DNA of 64,000 bases from Pseudaquidulcibacter saccharophilus (GTDB lineage Bacteria > Pseudomonadota > Alphaproteobacteria > Caulobacterales > Aquidulcibacteraceae). The translations under genes were made by a program, and so were the position numbers. The notes below the pieces were generated by a model. That model was not told the DNA's origin. It did no database searches and was given only the letters and a program-made list of their open reading frames with translations. Shown piece by piece: positions 1 through 9,403 of this stretch (its first letter is position 1; each line of letters starts with the position of its first letter). The stretch is taken from positions 1,073,856 through 1,137,855 of the forward strand of contig NZ_JAHWUS010000001.1 in the NCBI RefSeq assembly GCF_019455445.1, written 5' to 3'.

Positions 1-1299
1 GTGACGGTGTGCGTAATCAGAAACCAATTTCTCACTTAGGTCGTCGCCGGTTTTCATACCAATTGCGTGCGGGCGTGGGCCGACAAGCGACATATCACCC
101 AAAATAACGTTAAATAATTGTGGTAACTCATCAATTGAGGTTTTTCGGATAAATTTCCCAATTTTGGTCACGCGGGGGTCGTCTTGCACAACTTGCTGCG
201 CAGCCTGATAATCACATTGTTCAATAAACATTGAACGGAATTTGAAGCAATAAAATTCCTGATTATTAAAACCATGGCGCTTTTGTCGGAAGAAAACAGG
301 CCCTTTACTTTCTAATTTAATTGCAATCGCGGTTGCCAGCATAATTGGGCTTAATAAAATTAATGCCATAATGCTTAGGGTTAAATCCTGCACACGCTTC
401 CAGAATGCACGCTTCGCATCTTCAGGGCTTCCAGATACATAAGCAACCGGAAATGCGCCAAGATTGCCAATGGTTATACCATCAACCTCAAAACCCTGCA
501 TATCGATTGCCAATACCAATTTATTTGGCATCGAGCGTAGCTTTTCAGTTAGTTGGAGGACGCGTTCTTGGGCGGCACTTGAAACCGTAATTACAACACG
601 GTCAATTGTTGGTAATTGCGACCATTCCATAAGGGCATCAAGATCACCCAATACCGGAACACCATTAATCTCTTTTGGCGCACGGCTTAGGCGGTCATCA
701 AAAATACCTAGAAAGTTAAAATCACCACCAGCTTTTAGTTTGTTAATCAGAACCTTTGCCTGCTTGGTTGCGCCAACCACAACAATATTCATTGAGAAAA
801 AGCCGGATTCACTTAGGCGTTTTACTACGGCTGCTGATATTGTGTGGGTTATTAATAGAATTACCCCTGCTGATGCGACCATAAAAGTGGCCTCGCCAAC
901 GGTTTCTTGCCATGGGCGTGCCGAAATGCCGGAAACCAAAAAGCCGATAACAATTGCAAGCGGCATGGCAATAACGATTGCGCCCAATGTATTTAGGAAA
1001 TGTTTCAATGGGCTGGGACGTGATGTGAAATGATATAAATCATTTTCACGCGCAACCCACCATAAACCCGCCGCAGAAAATGCAAATGGCATAGTAATCG
1101 CCAAATCAGCCGATAATAAACGGTCGGCAATATAAAGGCGCAAAGTTACCGCCATTAAAAACGCAACGGCAAAAAAATCAAAAATCTCTAATGCTTTTGC
1201 AAAACCAGAACGAAATATACGCGCGCCCCGCGCAGCACGTTTTCCATGTAATGAATTTGTATTTTCCAACAAGCGTTTCGCGGTATTTGCCGACAACAT
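1..1299 (-). CDS. Undecaprenyl-phosphate sugar phosphotransferase (exopolysaccharide initiation), 3' end cut by window
   Basis: This enzyme family transfers a sugar-1-phosphate to undecaprenyl phosphate at the inner membrane, the first step of exopolysaccharide or holdfast synthesis. Reading the minus strand from ATG 1299 gives 433 open codons that run off the window edge. N-terminal hydrophobic segments (about residues 25-120) are followed by a nucleotide-binding-like middle region with VVVGATKQA and LGIFDDR. The C-terminal catalytic part shows KGPVFFRQKRHG, FKFRSM, DELPQLFNVILGDMS and LVGPRP, the signature of the bacterial sugar transferase family (PF02397, WcaJ/PssY/HfsE type). The start is supported by GGGGAAG about 4 bases upstream. 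The exact sugar and pathway cannot be told. Only the last residues are missing. Confidence 0.9.
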   Translation of the reverse strand, partial: MLSANTAKRLLENTNSLHGKRAARGARIFRSGFAKALEIFDFFAVAFLMAVTLRLYIADRLLSADLAITMPFAFSAAGLWWVARENDLYHFTSRPSPLKHFLNTLGAIVIAMPLAIVIGFLVSGISARPWQETVGEATFMVASAGVILLITHTISAAVVKRLSESGFFSMNIVVVGATKQAKVLINKLKAGGDFNFLGIFDDRLSRAPKEINGVPVLGDLDALMEWSQLPTIDRVVITVSSAAQERVLQLTEKLRSMPNKLVLAIDMQGFEVDGITIGNLGAFPVAYVSGSPEDAKRAFWKRVQDLTLSIMALILLSPIMLATAIAIKLESKGPVFFRQKRHGFNNQEFYCFKFRSMFIEQCDYQAAQQVVQDDPRVTKIGKFIRKTSIDELPQLFNVILGDMSLVGPRPHAIGMKTGDDLSEKLVSDYAHRH

Positions 1300-1529
1300 A
1301 TTCTTCCCCAATGGGCGCGAATATACATCTTTGTTCTAAGTAATCGGTTAATATCCTGATATTATTTACAGTTAATTTGTCGATATTTATGATAATATTT
1401 GAAAATGACTTGTGAAATAAGATGTATTGTCGATAAAGTTTATATGTATCTTGCTGAAATTTTAGTGCAATTAATCTGCCAGAATATCTTGGCATCTTAG
1501 GAATGTTCGTATAACACCATTCCGCGAGT

Positions 1530-1620
1530 GGAGACGTGGCCGAGAGGCTGAAGGCACTCGTTTGCTAAATGAGCGTACTCCAAAAGGGTACCGAGGGTTC
1601 GAATCCCTCCGTCTCCGCCA
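1530..1620 (+). tRNA. tRNA-Ser (anticodon GCT)
   Basis: A class II tRNA with long variable arm. The acceptor stem GGAGACG pairs with CGTCTCC. The anticodon loop reads TTGCTAA, giving anticodon GCT for AGC/AGU serine codons. The T arm GAGGGTTCGAATCCCTC is canonical, and CCA is encoded at 1618-1620. The variable arm TACTCCAAAAGGGTA is typical of tRNA-Ser. Confidence 0.97.
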
Positions 1621-1968
1621 CTTACCTGCTTTTCTGTATCATTGATTTATATCGCCTTGTTATTTTATGACTGGGTTGGTGAATCATTTTTGTTCGTGTT
1701 TTTGCATGAATTAAGCGGAGTTTATGTGAAAGCGGGCGGAAATATATTTTATTATTAGGTTGATTTTTAAAATTTTAATCTAGGTCAGCTGGGTGGTGTT
1801 TGATAGCTTGAAGGATTTGTGTCAAAAAACACAAATAATAACAATATGTTATAAAAATTGTTTTGAAAGATGCAATTATTGGGTTTGACATTTCATAATC
1901 TAGTGATAAAAGTGTCATGTTAATTTATTTTAATCAGCATTTACGTGCTGTTTTTTTTAAATACAAAA

Positions 1969-1982
1969 TGACACCGGTATCA
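1969..1982. promoter_or_regulatory. LacI-family-type operator, copy 1
   Basis: The site TGACACCGGTATCA is a near-perfect inverted repeat around a central CG, as in LacI/GalR-family operators. It lies about 150 bases upstream of the TonB receptor start. A second, perfect copy is centred exactly 74 bases downstream, close to seven helical turns, which would suit looping by a tetramer or paired dimers. No LacI-type gene is present in the window. The rest of 1621-2131 shows no gene. Confidence 0.6.
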
Positions 1983-2042
1983 TCGGCAATAATTTAAAAT
2001 AGATAAAAAGCTTCAACGAGGGAATATTTTTTTTAAATATTA

Positions 2043-2056
2043 TGACACCGGTGTCA
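2043..2056. promoter_or_regulatory. LacI-family-type operator, copy 2 (perfect palindrome)
   Basis: TGACACCGGTGTCA is a perfect 14-base palindrome about 75 bases before the receptor start codon at 2132, a position consistent with a repressor blocking the promoter or early transcription. It matches copy 1 at 13 of 14 positions. That it controls the downstream pectin-type genes is inferred from position and symmetry. Confidence 0.65.
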
Positions 2057-2131
2057 GTGTGGATTTTGTCTAAATTTGCATTCAATATAAGCAAAAGACA
2101 AAATGCAAGATTAAAAAATTGGGAGGAACAA

Positions 2132-4858
2132 ATGAAATTTCGGAGAAGTATTAAACAAAATACAAGTATTTTGGCAGTGTCGTTTGCGCTCGCGCTAACA
2201 TTTGTTGGCGATGCATATGCCCAAAGTAGTGAAAAGGCGCAATCATCAGATGGCAGCGAAGTAATCGTTGTAAAAGGTATTCGTGGTTCTTTAAATAAAT
2301 CGCGGGAAATCAAGCGCAAATCAGCTAACCTTGTTGAAAGTATTGTTGCCGAAGATATCGGTAAAATGCCGGATCTAAACCTTGCGGAATCCATTCAAAG
2401 GGTTCCTGGTGTGGCAATGTCGCGTGAAGGTGGTGAGGGTCGTAACATCACTTTGCGTGGTTTTAGCCCTGATTTCACACGTACCACATTAAACGGTATG
2501 GAAGTTCCGGCAAGTAGTGACGGTCTTGATAGTGGTGGGGTTACAATTAACGCGGGACGCGCGTTTGACTTCCACGTTTTCGCATCGGAATTGTTTAACC
2601 GTATTGATATTCAAAAGACCCAAAAAGCCTCTACTGAAGAGGGTGGTATTGCCGGTACTGTTGACCTTTATTCGGCACGCCCTTTTGATTTCCGTGAAGA
2701 TTTTACCGCATCGGCATCGGTTCAAGGTGGCTATAATTCGCTTTCAGAAAAAGTTGACCCACGCGTTGCTGTGATGGTCAGCAAGAAGTTCCTTGATGGC
2801 AAGTTTGGGGTTTTGCTTTCTGCGGCATTATCACAAAGAACCGTGCACCAAGAAGGCTTTGCAAGCGTTCGTTGGACATCGCCTTATGTTAACGGTGATG
2901 CGTGGGATACATCACATTTAACATCTATAACCGGAACGCCGTCTAGTGCGTGTGGTGCTGCAAATGCGCTAAATTGTTTATGGGCGCCGCGTCTGCCTCG
3001 TGCCGACTTCTTTGGTAATGATCAACAACGTGAGGGTTATACGGCATCATTCCAATTTAAACCAAATGATAAGCTGCTTTTGACTTTGGATGCCCTACAT
3101 TCATCATTACAGAATGACCGTTATAGCTATAATTCAATGGAATGGTTGTTGACCCATGGCCCTGCTGGCAATTTCACTGGTCAAACACCGTTATCTTTTG
3201 TGATTGGACCAGATGGTAAAACCTTGACTGCGGCAAGTTTTGATAACGTAACCTCATGGTACGAAAGCCGTCATCAAAAATCGGATTCAAAATTTAATCA
3301 AATTGTGCTTTCTGGCAAATATAATGTGAATGACAAGCTTACCATTGATGCAATGGCCGGCAGTGCAAGTGACGATGCAGATAGAACAGAACTTCGTTTC
3401 TATTATCGTTCTATTCCGCATTTCTATTCATATGATTATTCCCAAGATCCATATGTGCCAGTTGTAAGCTGGGGCACTTATGACCCAAATAAAGCAAGCA
3501 ATTATATTGATGCGCTTACTGCGGCAAACCGCATAAACAATGTTAAGAAAGAAAACTTTACTAGCAAGATTGATACAACTTATACAGCCGATACATTTAA
3601 TGTTAAGGCCGGCCTAAATTATAATAATCGCAAGGTTACTTATTCTGAAGGCTATGGAAACAACCCTACTGCAAGTGTTGCGCAATATACAATGCCATTC
3701 CCAATTTCTAATTTTGGTAAAGGTCTTGATGGCCCTGGTCTTGTGCCGTTCCGCGTTGCCGATTTTGATGCCATTGCTGCATCTGGATTGATTGCACCGG
3801 GATATACAACCAATATTCCTGCGGGTTGGGATGTTGGTGAAGAAACCATGGGCGCGTATGTTGAAATGAATTCGGAATATTATTTCGGCGATATGCGTTT
3901 ACGTTCGAATGTTGGCTTGCGTTATGTGAAAACCAACGTGACCTCAAGTGCAATCATTAGTGGTAAGAAGGTTGAAGATAAATCGTCTTATGACAATTAT
4001 TTGCCATCAATCAACCTTGCACTTGATGTAACCAAAGACGTTGTGGTTCGTGCCTCTTATGGTCGTAGCATGACACGTGCGGGCCTAAGCTCTTTGAACA
4101 TTGCTGGTCCGGTATTCGGTTATACAACCCGAACCGTTGGCAATATTGGTAACCCAGAGCTTAAACCATATGAATCAAACGATATTGACCTTGGGGTTGA
4201 TTGGTTCTTTGGTAAAGAAGGGCTTGTTTCGGTTGGTTTCTTCCATAAAGACATTGTACGGTCTTTAAAGACACAAATCGTAACAAAAATGATTGATCCA
4301 TCTTTCTGGCCTGCGATTTATGCCGATCCACAATATGATCCATCTTATAATGCGGATCCTGCAACCGTTCCATACACATTCACCATTCCAGTGAATGACG
4401 ATTCTGGTGACGCGGTTAAAGGTTTTGAATTAACCTATAACCAGCCATTCTCATTCCTTCCTGGGCCATGGTCAAAATTTGGTATTGCATCAAACTACAC
4501 CCATGTATCAGCGAGCGATTCAACCGGGCTTTCACCTAATTCATACAATTTCACATTATATTATGACACCGGAAAATATGGTGCCCGTTTATCTGTGAAT
4601 AAACGTGATGATTATCTATTAAGCCAACCAGGCGGCAACGGCCATCTTCAAGAAAGAAAGTTTGGTCCAACCCATGTCGATTTCTCTGCATTCTATAATA
4701 TTAATGACAAACTTACCCTTAGCCTTGAGGGCATTAATATTACGGACGAGGTTGAACGTATTTATGGAACCGGTGACACTGGAACTATGGATTTAACCCG
4801 TGAATATTCGCACACTGGTGCGCAATGGTTCATCGGCGCGCGTTATCGCTTTAGATAA
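2132..4858 (+). CDS. TonB-dependent outer-membrane receptor (Xanthomonas/Caulobacter type), probably for pectic oligosaccharides
   Basis: This family imports a bulky ligand through a 22-strand outer-membrane barrel using TonB energy. A 908-residue protein starts at ATG 2132, nine bases after GGGAGG; an in-frame ATG at 2042 lies inside an operator and is rejected. A signal peptide ends near DAYA. The plug domain has SEVIVVKGIRGS, DLNLAESIQRVPGV and NITLRGFSPD, the pattern of the TonB-Xanth-Caul subfamily (TIGR01782). The barrel ends in an aromatic-rich strand WFIGARYRFR. Two LacI-type operators precede it, and an esterase lipoprotein and a CE8 pectinesterase follow on the same strand. A pectin or galacturonate oligomer substrate is inferred from those neighbours, not from the receptor itself. 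Confidence 0.92.
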   Translation: MKFRRSIKQNTSILAVSFALALTFVGDAYAQSSEKAQSSDGSEVIVVKGIRGSLNKSREIKRKSANLVESIVAEDIGKMPDLNLAESIQRVPGVAMSREGGEGRNITLRGFSPDFTRTTLNGMEVPASSDGLDSGGVTINAGRAFDFHVFASELFNRIDIQKTQKASTEEGGIAGTVDLYSARPFDFREDFTASASVQGGYNSLSEKVDPRVAVMVSKKFLDGKFGVLLSAALSQRTVHQEGFASVRWTSPYVNGDAWDTSHLTSITGTPSSACGAANALNCLWAPRLPRADFFGNDQQREGYTASFQFKPNDKLLLTLDALHSSLQNDRYSYNSMEWLLTHGPAGNFTGQTPLSFVIGPDGKTLTAASFDNVTSWYESRHQKSDSKFNQIVLSGKYNVNDKLTIDAMAGSASDDADRTELRFYYRSIPHFYSYDYSQDPYVPVVSWGTYDPNKASNYIDALTAANRINNVKKENFTSKIDTTYTADTFNVKAGLNYNNRKVTYSEGYGNNPTASVAQYTMPFPISNFGKGLDGPGLVPFRVADFDAIAASGLIAPGYTTNIPAGWDVGEETMGAYVEMNSEYYFGDMRLRSNVGLRYVKTNVTSSAIISGKKVEDKSSYDNYLPSINLALDVTKDVVVRASYGRSMTRAGLSSLNIAGPVFGYTTRTVGNIGNPELKPYESNDIDLGVDWFFGKEGLVSVGFFHKDIVRSLKTQIVTKMIDPSFWPAIYADPQYDPSYNADPATVPYTFTIPVNDDSGDAVKGFELTYNQPFSFLPGPWSKFGIASNYTHVSASDSTGLSPNSYNFTLYYDTGKYGARLSVNKRDDYLLSQPGGNGHLQERKFGPTHVDFSAFYNINDKLTLSLEGINITDEVERIYGTGDTGTMDLTREYSHTGAQWFIGARYRFR

Positions 4859-4882
4859 AATTAAATTTTCCCTATAAACTTG

Positions 4883-4915
4883 CTGCCGGTTTGGAGATAT
4901 ATTTCAAACCGGCAG
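4883..4915 (+). terminator. Intercistronic hairpin after the TonB receptor gene
   Basis: CTGCCGGTTTG and CAAACCGGCAG form a perfect 11-bp stem with an 11-base loop, 25 bases after the receptor stop. There is no clear U-run after it, so it may be a weak terminator, an attenuator lowering expression of the two enzymes, or an mRNA-stabilising hairpin. Confidence 0.5.
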
Positions 4916-4951
4916 ACTTATAGATAAATAATTCATTCGGGAATGAACGCC

Positions 4952-5914
4952 ATGTTAAAGCCATCTTTAATCTTACTTTCCTTGGTAACGCTTTGTTCGT
5001 GTGCCACCAAACCGGATAATGTGCGCCCGCTTGATGATAGTTACACCATCTCGCAGCGTTATGATGGCTATAAGGATAAATATGCGGGTATCGAATGGCC
5101 GGTAACTGAATTTATGGCTGGGCAAAAAGTCTATTTTGACCAGAGGTATGAAAAGATTGGCACTCGCGAACTTCGGATTGATACATTTCTTCCCCCGCCA
5201 AATATTAATAAGCACAAGGCAATTCTTTTGGTGCATGGTGGCGCGTGGCGCTCTGGTAGCAAGTCGCATTTTTATAACCTTGCAAACCGTATGGCGCAAA
5301 AGGGTTATGTGGTCTTTATACCCGAATATCGATTGTCGCCAGAAATTGGTTATCCTGCTGGTCTCTTTGATATTAATAATGCGATAGTTTGGGCAAAATC
5401 GCACGCCGCCGAATTTGATTTTGATAAAAACGAACTCGCAATTGGTGGCGCATCATCGGGCGGGCAGATGGCGGCGCTTATTGCCTATACTTATGATACA
5501 GACTTGTTCAAAGAGGCGGGGCAAGACACCAAAGTAAGTGCCTTAATCGACCTTGATGGGGTTTTGGATTTTACCACCCCGCTTGCACTTAAATATGAAA
5601 ATGCCGCCAAAAGTAAATCTGTTGCCGCCAAATGGCTAGGTGGCTCAATGGAGCAAGTGCCAAATAAATGGCACGAGGCGAGCGCCACAACCCATCTTGG
5701 CAAAAATTCACCGCCAACCCTTATAATTAGTAGTGGGATTGAACGTTTTACTGCTGGCAAAGAAGAGGTTTTTCAAACCCTTAATAGCTTAAAAATTCGC
5801 AATGATTATTACGAATTCAAAGATACACCACACGATATATGGCTTTTTGAGCCGTATTTGGGCAAAATTGCAGACAAGATTGATGGCTTCCTTTCTGCGG
5901 AAACAGCAAAATGA
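4952..5914 (+). CDS. Exported alpha/beta-hydrolase esterase (lipoprotein; possible pectin acetylesterase)
   Basis: A serine esterase of the alpha/beta-hydrolase fold, 320 residues. The start at 4952 has GGGA at a sensible distance; ATG 4943 sits directly on that motif. The N terminus is a short lipoprotein signal (SLVTLCSC), so the enzyme is probably membrane-anchored in the envelope. Visible motifs are the oxyanion HGGAW, the nucleophile elbow GGASSGG, an Asp in DLDGVLDF and the late His in TPHDIW, as in the BD-FAE/esterase group. It overlaps the following pectinesterase by four bases (ATGA), so the two are probably co-translated. Removal of acetyl groups from pectin before or with demethylation is inferred from this pairing; a feruloyl or other carbohydrate esterase is possible. 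Confidence 0.85.
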   Translation: MLKPSLILLSLVTLCSCATKPDNVRPLDDSYTISQRYDGYKDKYAGIEWPVTEFMAGQKVYFDQRYEKIGTRELRIDTFLPPPNINKHKAILLVHGGAWRSGSKSHFYNLANRMAQKGYVVFIPEYRLSPEIGYPAGLFDINNAIVWAKSHAAEFDFDKNELAIGGASSGGQMAALIAYTYDTDLFKEAGQDTKVSALIDLDGVLDFTTPLALKYENAAKSKSVAAKWLGGSMEQVPNKWHEASATTHLGKNSPPTLIISSGIERFTAGKEEVFQTLNSLKIRNDYYEFKDTPHDIWLFEPYLGKIADKIDGFLSAETAK

Positions 5915-7053
5915 TTGGATTTATGATGAAACGAAATCAAAATATAATTGTCAAAACTCCACAATTAATTTTCGCGTCACTTTTGTTGGTTGCTGGCTGT
6001 GCCAGTATGCCGAGCCATAATGGTGCCAATTTTTACGTGAAGAAAGACTGCGGCACGCTTGCAAATTGCTTTAATAATATTCAATCAGCACTTGATGCGG
6101 CAACCAAAGAAGCGCCCGATAAATGGGTAAATATTGATGTCGGAGAAGGGGATTATTACGAAAAGATCGTAATCAGCCGCGATAAATTAAAACTGCATGG
6201 CCAAGGTAGTGCAAAAACACGTTTGTATTATGACGCCTTTGCCCAGACCGCAGGTGTTTATCACCGTAATAAATGGGGGACACCGGGTTCTGCAACACTT
6301 ATGATAAATGCAAAAGATGTTGATGTTTCGGGCATTAAAATTGAAAACACATATGATTTTCTTGCAAATGATGCACTTGCCGATGGGGATGCAAAAAAAG
6401 TCTCCAACTCACAGGCGGTTGCCCTTCTTTTAGATGTTGATAGCGATAGAGTAAAAATCGAAAATTCTTCAATAGAAGGCTATCAAGATACTTTGTTTGC
6501 TAATGGTAAGCGTGTTTATATTAAAAATAGCAAAATCTCTGGCAATGTTGATTTCATTTTTGGCAATGGTAGTGTTTTAATAGAAGATTCCATAATCGAA
6601 AGCCGTAAACGCGCCGCAAGTTTTAAAGAGGGTGAATACCAATCCTTTATCACTGCGCCATCAACGCAAATTTCCCAAGAATTAGGAATAATTATTTACC
6701 GTTCAAAAATTGTTCGCGAAGACGGTGTGCCAGATAATTCCGTTGCCTTGGGGCGGCCGTGGCATCCAACCACAAAATTTGACGATGGTCGTTATGCCGA
6801 TCCAAATGCTGTGGGGCAGGCGTCTTTTATTGATTGCTATATGGATGCGCACATTAATCCAGAACATTGGACTTTTATGAATGGCACGGCAAGAGATGGC
6901 AGCAAGACCGCAATTTTCACCGCGCAATCATCTCGTTTTTCAGAAATAAATTCATATGGTCCGGGCGCGCGACATATAGATATTGGGATAAAGTGGAGGG
7001 GCAACACGAATATCGGTGAAATTCGCACAATGTTTTTCAAGGATTGGAAATAG
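5911..7053 (+). CDS. Pectin methylesterase, CE8 family, lipoprotein
   Basis: Pectinesterases (CE8, PF01095) hydrolyse methyl esters of polygalacturonate. The protein has a lipoprotein signal ending LLLVAGC, so it probably acts at the cell surface or in the periplasm. The right-handed beta-helix core begins at ANFYVKKDCG. Diagnostic family motifs are present: QDTLFA, the catalytic stretch GNVDFIFGNG with its Asp, and LGRPWHP with the conserved Arg-Trp. Length is 380 residues, usual for bacterial CE8 enzymes. Start codons at 5911, 5923 and 5926 are all possible; 5911 overlaps the upstream stop. Together with the receptor and the esterase it makes a small polymer-use unit. No pectate lyase or uronate-catabolism genes are in the window. 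Confidence 0.93.
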   Translation: MIGFMMKRNQNIIVKTPQLIFASLLLVAGCASMPSHNGANFYVKKDCGTLANCFNNIQSALDAATKEAPDKWVNIDVGEGDYYEKIVISRDKLKLHGQGSAKTRLYYDAFAQTAGVYHRNKWGTPGSATLMINAKDVDVSGIKIENTYDFLANDALADGDAKKVSNSQAVALLLDVDSDRVKIENSSIEGYQDTLFANGKRVYIKNSKISGNVDFIFGNGSVLIEDSIIESRKRAASFKEGEYQSFITAPSTQISQELGIIIYRSKIVREDGVPDNSVALGRPWHPTTKFDDGRYADPNAVGQASFIDCYMDAHINPEHWTFMNGTARDGSKTAIFTAQSSRFSEINSYGPGARHIDIGIKWRGNTNIGEIRTMFFKDWK

Positions 7054-7338
7054 TTGCACAAATAATATACTTGCTGGGTGTTGCTGGTTACCAAAAGGTA
7101 AAGGGTTTGGCGCTGTAATTTTATTGTGAAATTAGCATTATTTTTTAAGGTTCTTTGTGTTTTTGTTTTATAAAATGCAATAAAAACAATGATGTATGTC
7201 GCAATATTTTTTATGCAAACTTTTGCATAAAAATGCGCAAAATCCACGTTTTAGCGCCAAATTTTTACATAAATAATTAACCTTAAGAAAGGTAATTAAT
7301 TTGCCACTAAAAAAATGATTAAATAATAGGCAAATAAA

Positions 7339-9399
7339 ATGCGTTCTTTGTCCGACCTAAAACTTACAACAAAAATAACATTTGGTATAAGTGCCTCCAT
7401 CATAGCGTCTATTCTATGCTTTTTACTTATTATTGGTTGGCGGCTTTATGATACATCTTTACAACAAGCAAAAACCAATACTGTTGTTAATGGTGAAAAA
7501 ACCTCAGAGTTTATAAAATCATTCTTTGCGCAATCAATTGCACGCTCTGAAGCGGTTGCATTAGCAGTAAAAGAGCAAAATGGAAAATCAAACGACCGTG
7601 CATTTCTAAATGAACTGGACAAGGCATCATTACAAAATGCCCCTAAAAGCGTTTTTGGGGCATGGGTTGTTATGCGTCCCAGTGAGTTGGGTGGGGCGGC
7701 AAATGCAACACCCGCAGTTGATGGTAGTGAGAAGAATGGGATTTTCTCACCTTATTGGGTGCGTGGTGAAAACGATACAATTGTCGAAAGTAATGACTTG
7801 GCTACTTATGATGCCAATGGTGATTATGAAAATGACTATTATAAAATACCAGAAAGCCTTGGCAAAAGCACGGTAATTGACCCTTATGTCGATACATCTG
7901 TCAATAAATTAATGGCGTCAACGGCTGCACCGATTATTCGTGATGGCAAGGTTATCGGGGTTGCGGGGAATGATTTGTTATTAACCGATTTGTCGCGCGA
8001 AATTGTTGAAAAACGCCCATATAAACAATCAAATATTACTTTGATTGGCGGCGGGATTGTAATTGCCGACAATAACCCCGCAAATGTTGGAAAGCCAATT
8101 GCCGATCTAAAGCTTAAAATGGAAAAGGGTGGTGTAAAGTTTAAAAGCACTTCGAAAAGCCTTATTACTGATTTACCTGTTAAGGTGGATGGAAATAATG
8201 AATGGCGCCTTATCATCAACACACCTAAATCAGTGCTGCTTGGTTCGGCGAATTTAACGATTATGCTTTTGGCATTGGGTGGTATTATCGTTATGGTGGC
8301 TGGTTTGATTGGCGGCAAATTACTTGGCAATCAAGTTAGCGGTCCAGTCGTTGAAATGGCAGCGGCAATGAATATGCTTGCCGCCGGACGGCTTGATATA
8401 AATATTCCAAACCATAGCCCAAAAACCGAAGTAGGGCAGATGGCGTTAGCATTGCATAAATTCCGTGAAAATGCACTTGAACGTGAGAGATTGGGGCAAA
8501 TTGCCAATCGCGCGGAAAGTGAAAAACAAGCGCATAATCAGCATATTATAAAAATGCTTGAAGAATTTCACGACAATTCAAGAAATACATTGAACATAAC
8601 TTCGCAAAAAATGGCACAGCTTGAAGAGGCGTCACATGGTCTGCGAAATATGGCAAATGTTGCGATTACACAGGCCGATGCCGCAAATGTATCTTCAAAT
8701 TCTAGCGCCGAAAATGTGCAAACTGTTGCCGCCGCATCCGAGGAGATGTCGAGCTCAATTAATGAAATCAAGCACCAAATTACCGAGGCGGCAAATATTA
8801 TTTCCCAAGCGCAAAAACTGGCTGAAACTTCTGCCGGCGAGATTTTGGTTCTTTCAAGCCTTGCCGATAATATTGGTGATATAATCTCATTAATTCAAGA
8901 TATTGCCGAACAAACCAACCTTCTTGCCCTAAATGCGACAATCGAGGCAGCACGTGCAGGCGATGCGGGGCGTGGCTTTTCTGTGGTGGCACAAGAGGTT
9001 AAACAACTTTCCGAGCAAACATTCGCAGCCACCGAGAAAATTCGCAGCCAGATTGGCGATATTCAACATAAAACTGGCAATACGTCGGCAATTGTCAAAC
9101 AGGTTGCCGATATTATGCAACAAATTGATAGTGCCACGGTTGCAATTGCGGCATCGGTGGAACAGCAAAGCCTTGCCACCAATGAAATTTCACAATCTGC
9201 GGCTCATGCCGCAAGCTATACTCGTGAATTATCATCATCGGTTGGCGAAGTTAGTTTGATTATCGGCGAAACAGGTAATACGGCAATTGTGGTTGAACAA
9301 AACTCTGCCGAAGTAGCAGAGCAGGCAAAATTATTATCGTTTGAGATTAATAAGTTTGTCGATATGTTGCGCAATGGCCCTCTAAAAGATGTCGCATAA
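7339..9399 (+). CDS. Methyl-accepting chemotaxis protein with periplasmic Cache domain
   Basis: A transmembrane chemoreceptor that controls CheA through the cytoplasmic hairpin. The 686-residue protein has a first membrane segment at about residues 14-34 and a dCache-like periplasmic sensor (about 40-295, with GAWVVMRPSELGG and STAAPIIRDGKVIGVAGND). A second membrane segment lies at about 302-325, followed by HAMP and then the signalling tip with [18 protein letters not shown] and GFSVVAQEVKQLS. Such Cache sensors often bind small organic acids or amino acids; the ligand is unknown. It is a single gene: 285 bases without a gene precede it and a strong bidirectional terminator follows. Confidence 0.95.
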   Translation: MRSLSDLKLTTKITFGISASIIASILCFLLIIGWRLYDTSLQQAKTNTVVNGEKTSEFIKSFFAQSIARSEAVALAVKEQNGKSNDRAFLNELDKASLQNAPKSVFGAWVVMRPSELGGAANATPAVDGSEKNGIFSPYWVRGENDTIVESNDLATYDANGDYENDYYKIPESLGKSTVIDPYVDTSVNKLMASTAAPIIRDGKVIGVAGNDLLLTDLSREIVEKRPYKQSNITLIGGGIVIADNNPANVGKPIADLKLKMEKGGVKFKSTSKSLITDLPVKVDGNNEWRLIINTPKSVLLGSANLTIMLLALGGIIVMVAGLIGGKLLGNQVSGPVVEMAAAMNMLAAGRLDINIPNHSPKTEVGQMALALHKFRENALERERLGQIANRAESEKQAHNQHIIKMLEEFHDNSRNTLNITSQKMAQLEEASHGLRNMANVAITQADAANVSSNSSAENVQTVAAASEEMSSSINEIKHQITEAANIISQAQKLAETSAGEILVLSSLADNIGDIISLIQDIAEQTNLLALNATIEAARAGDAGRGFSVVAQEVKQLSEQTFAATEKIRSQIGDIQHKTGNTSAIVKQVADIMQQIDSATVAIAASVEQQSLATNEISQSAAHAASYTRELSSSVGEVSLIIGETGNTAIVVEQNSAEVAEQAKLLSFEINKFVDMLRNGPLKDVA

Positions 9400-9403
9400 A
9401 TAA

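Noticed and set aside
464-1033. 189-codon plus-strand frame
   Set aside because: It is the antisense of the sugar transferase gene, whose minus-strand reading has clear family motifs.
1178-1495. 105-codon minus-strand frame upstream of and overlapping the sugar transferase
   Set aside because: It overlaps the well-supported start of the sugar transferase in another frame, has no recognisable domain, and its upper part lies in AT-rich spacer before the tRNA.
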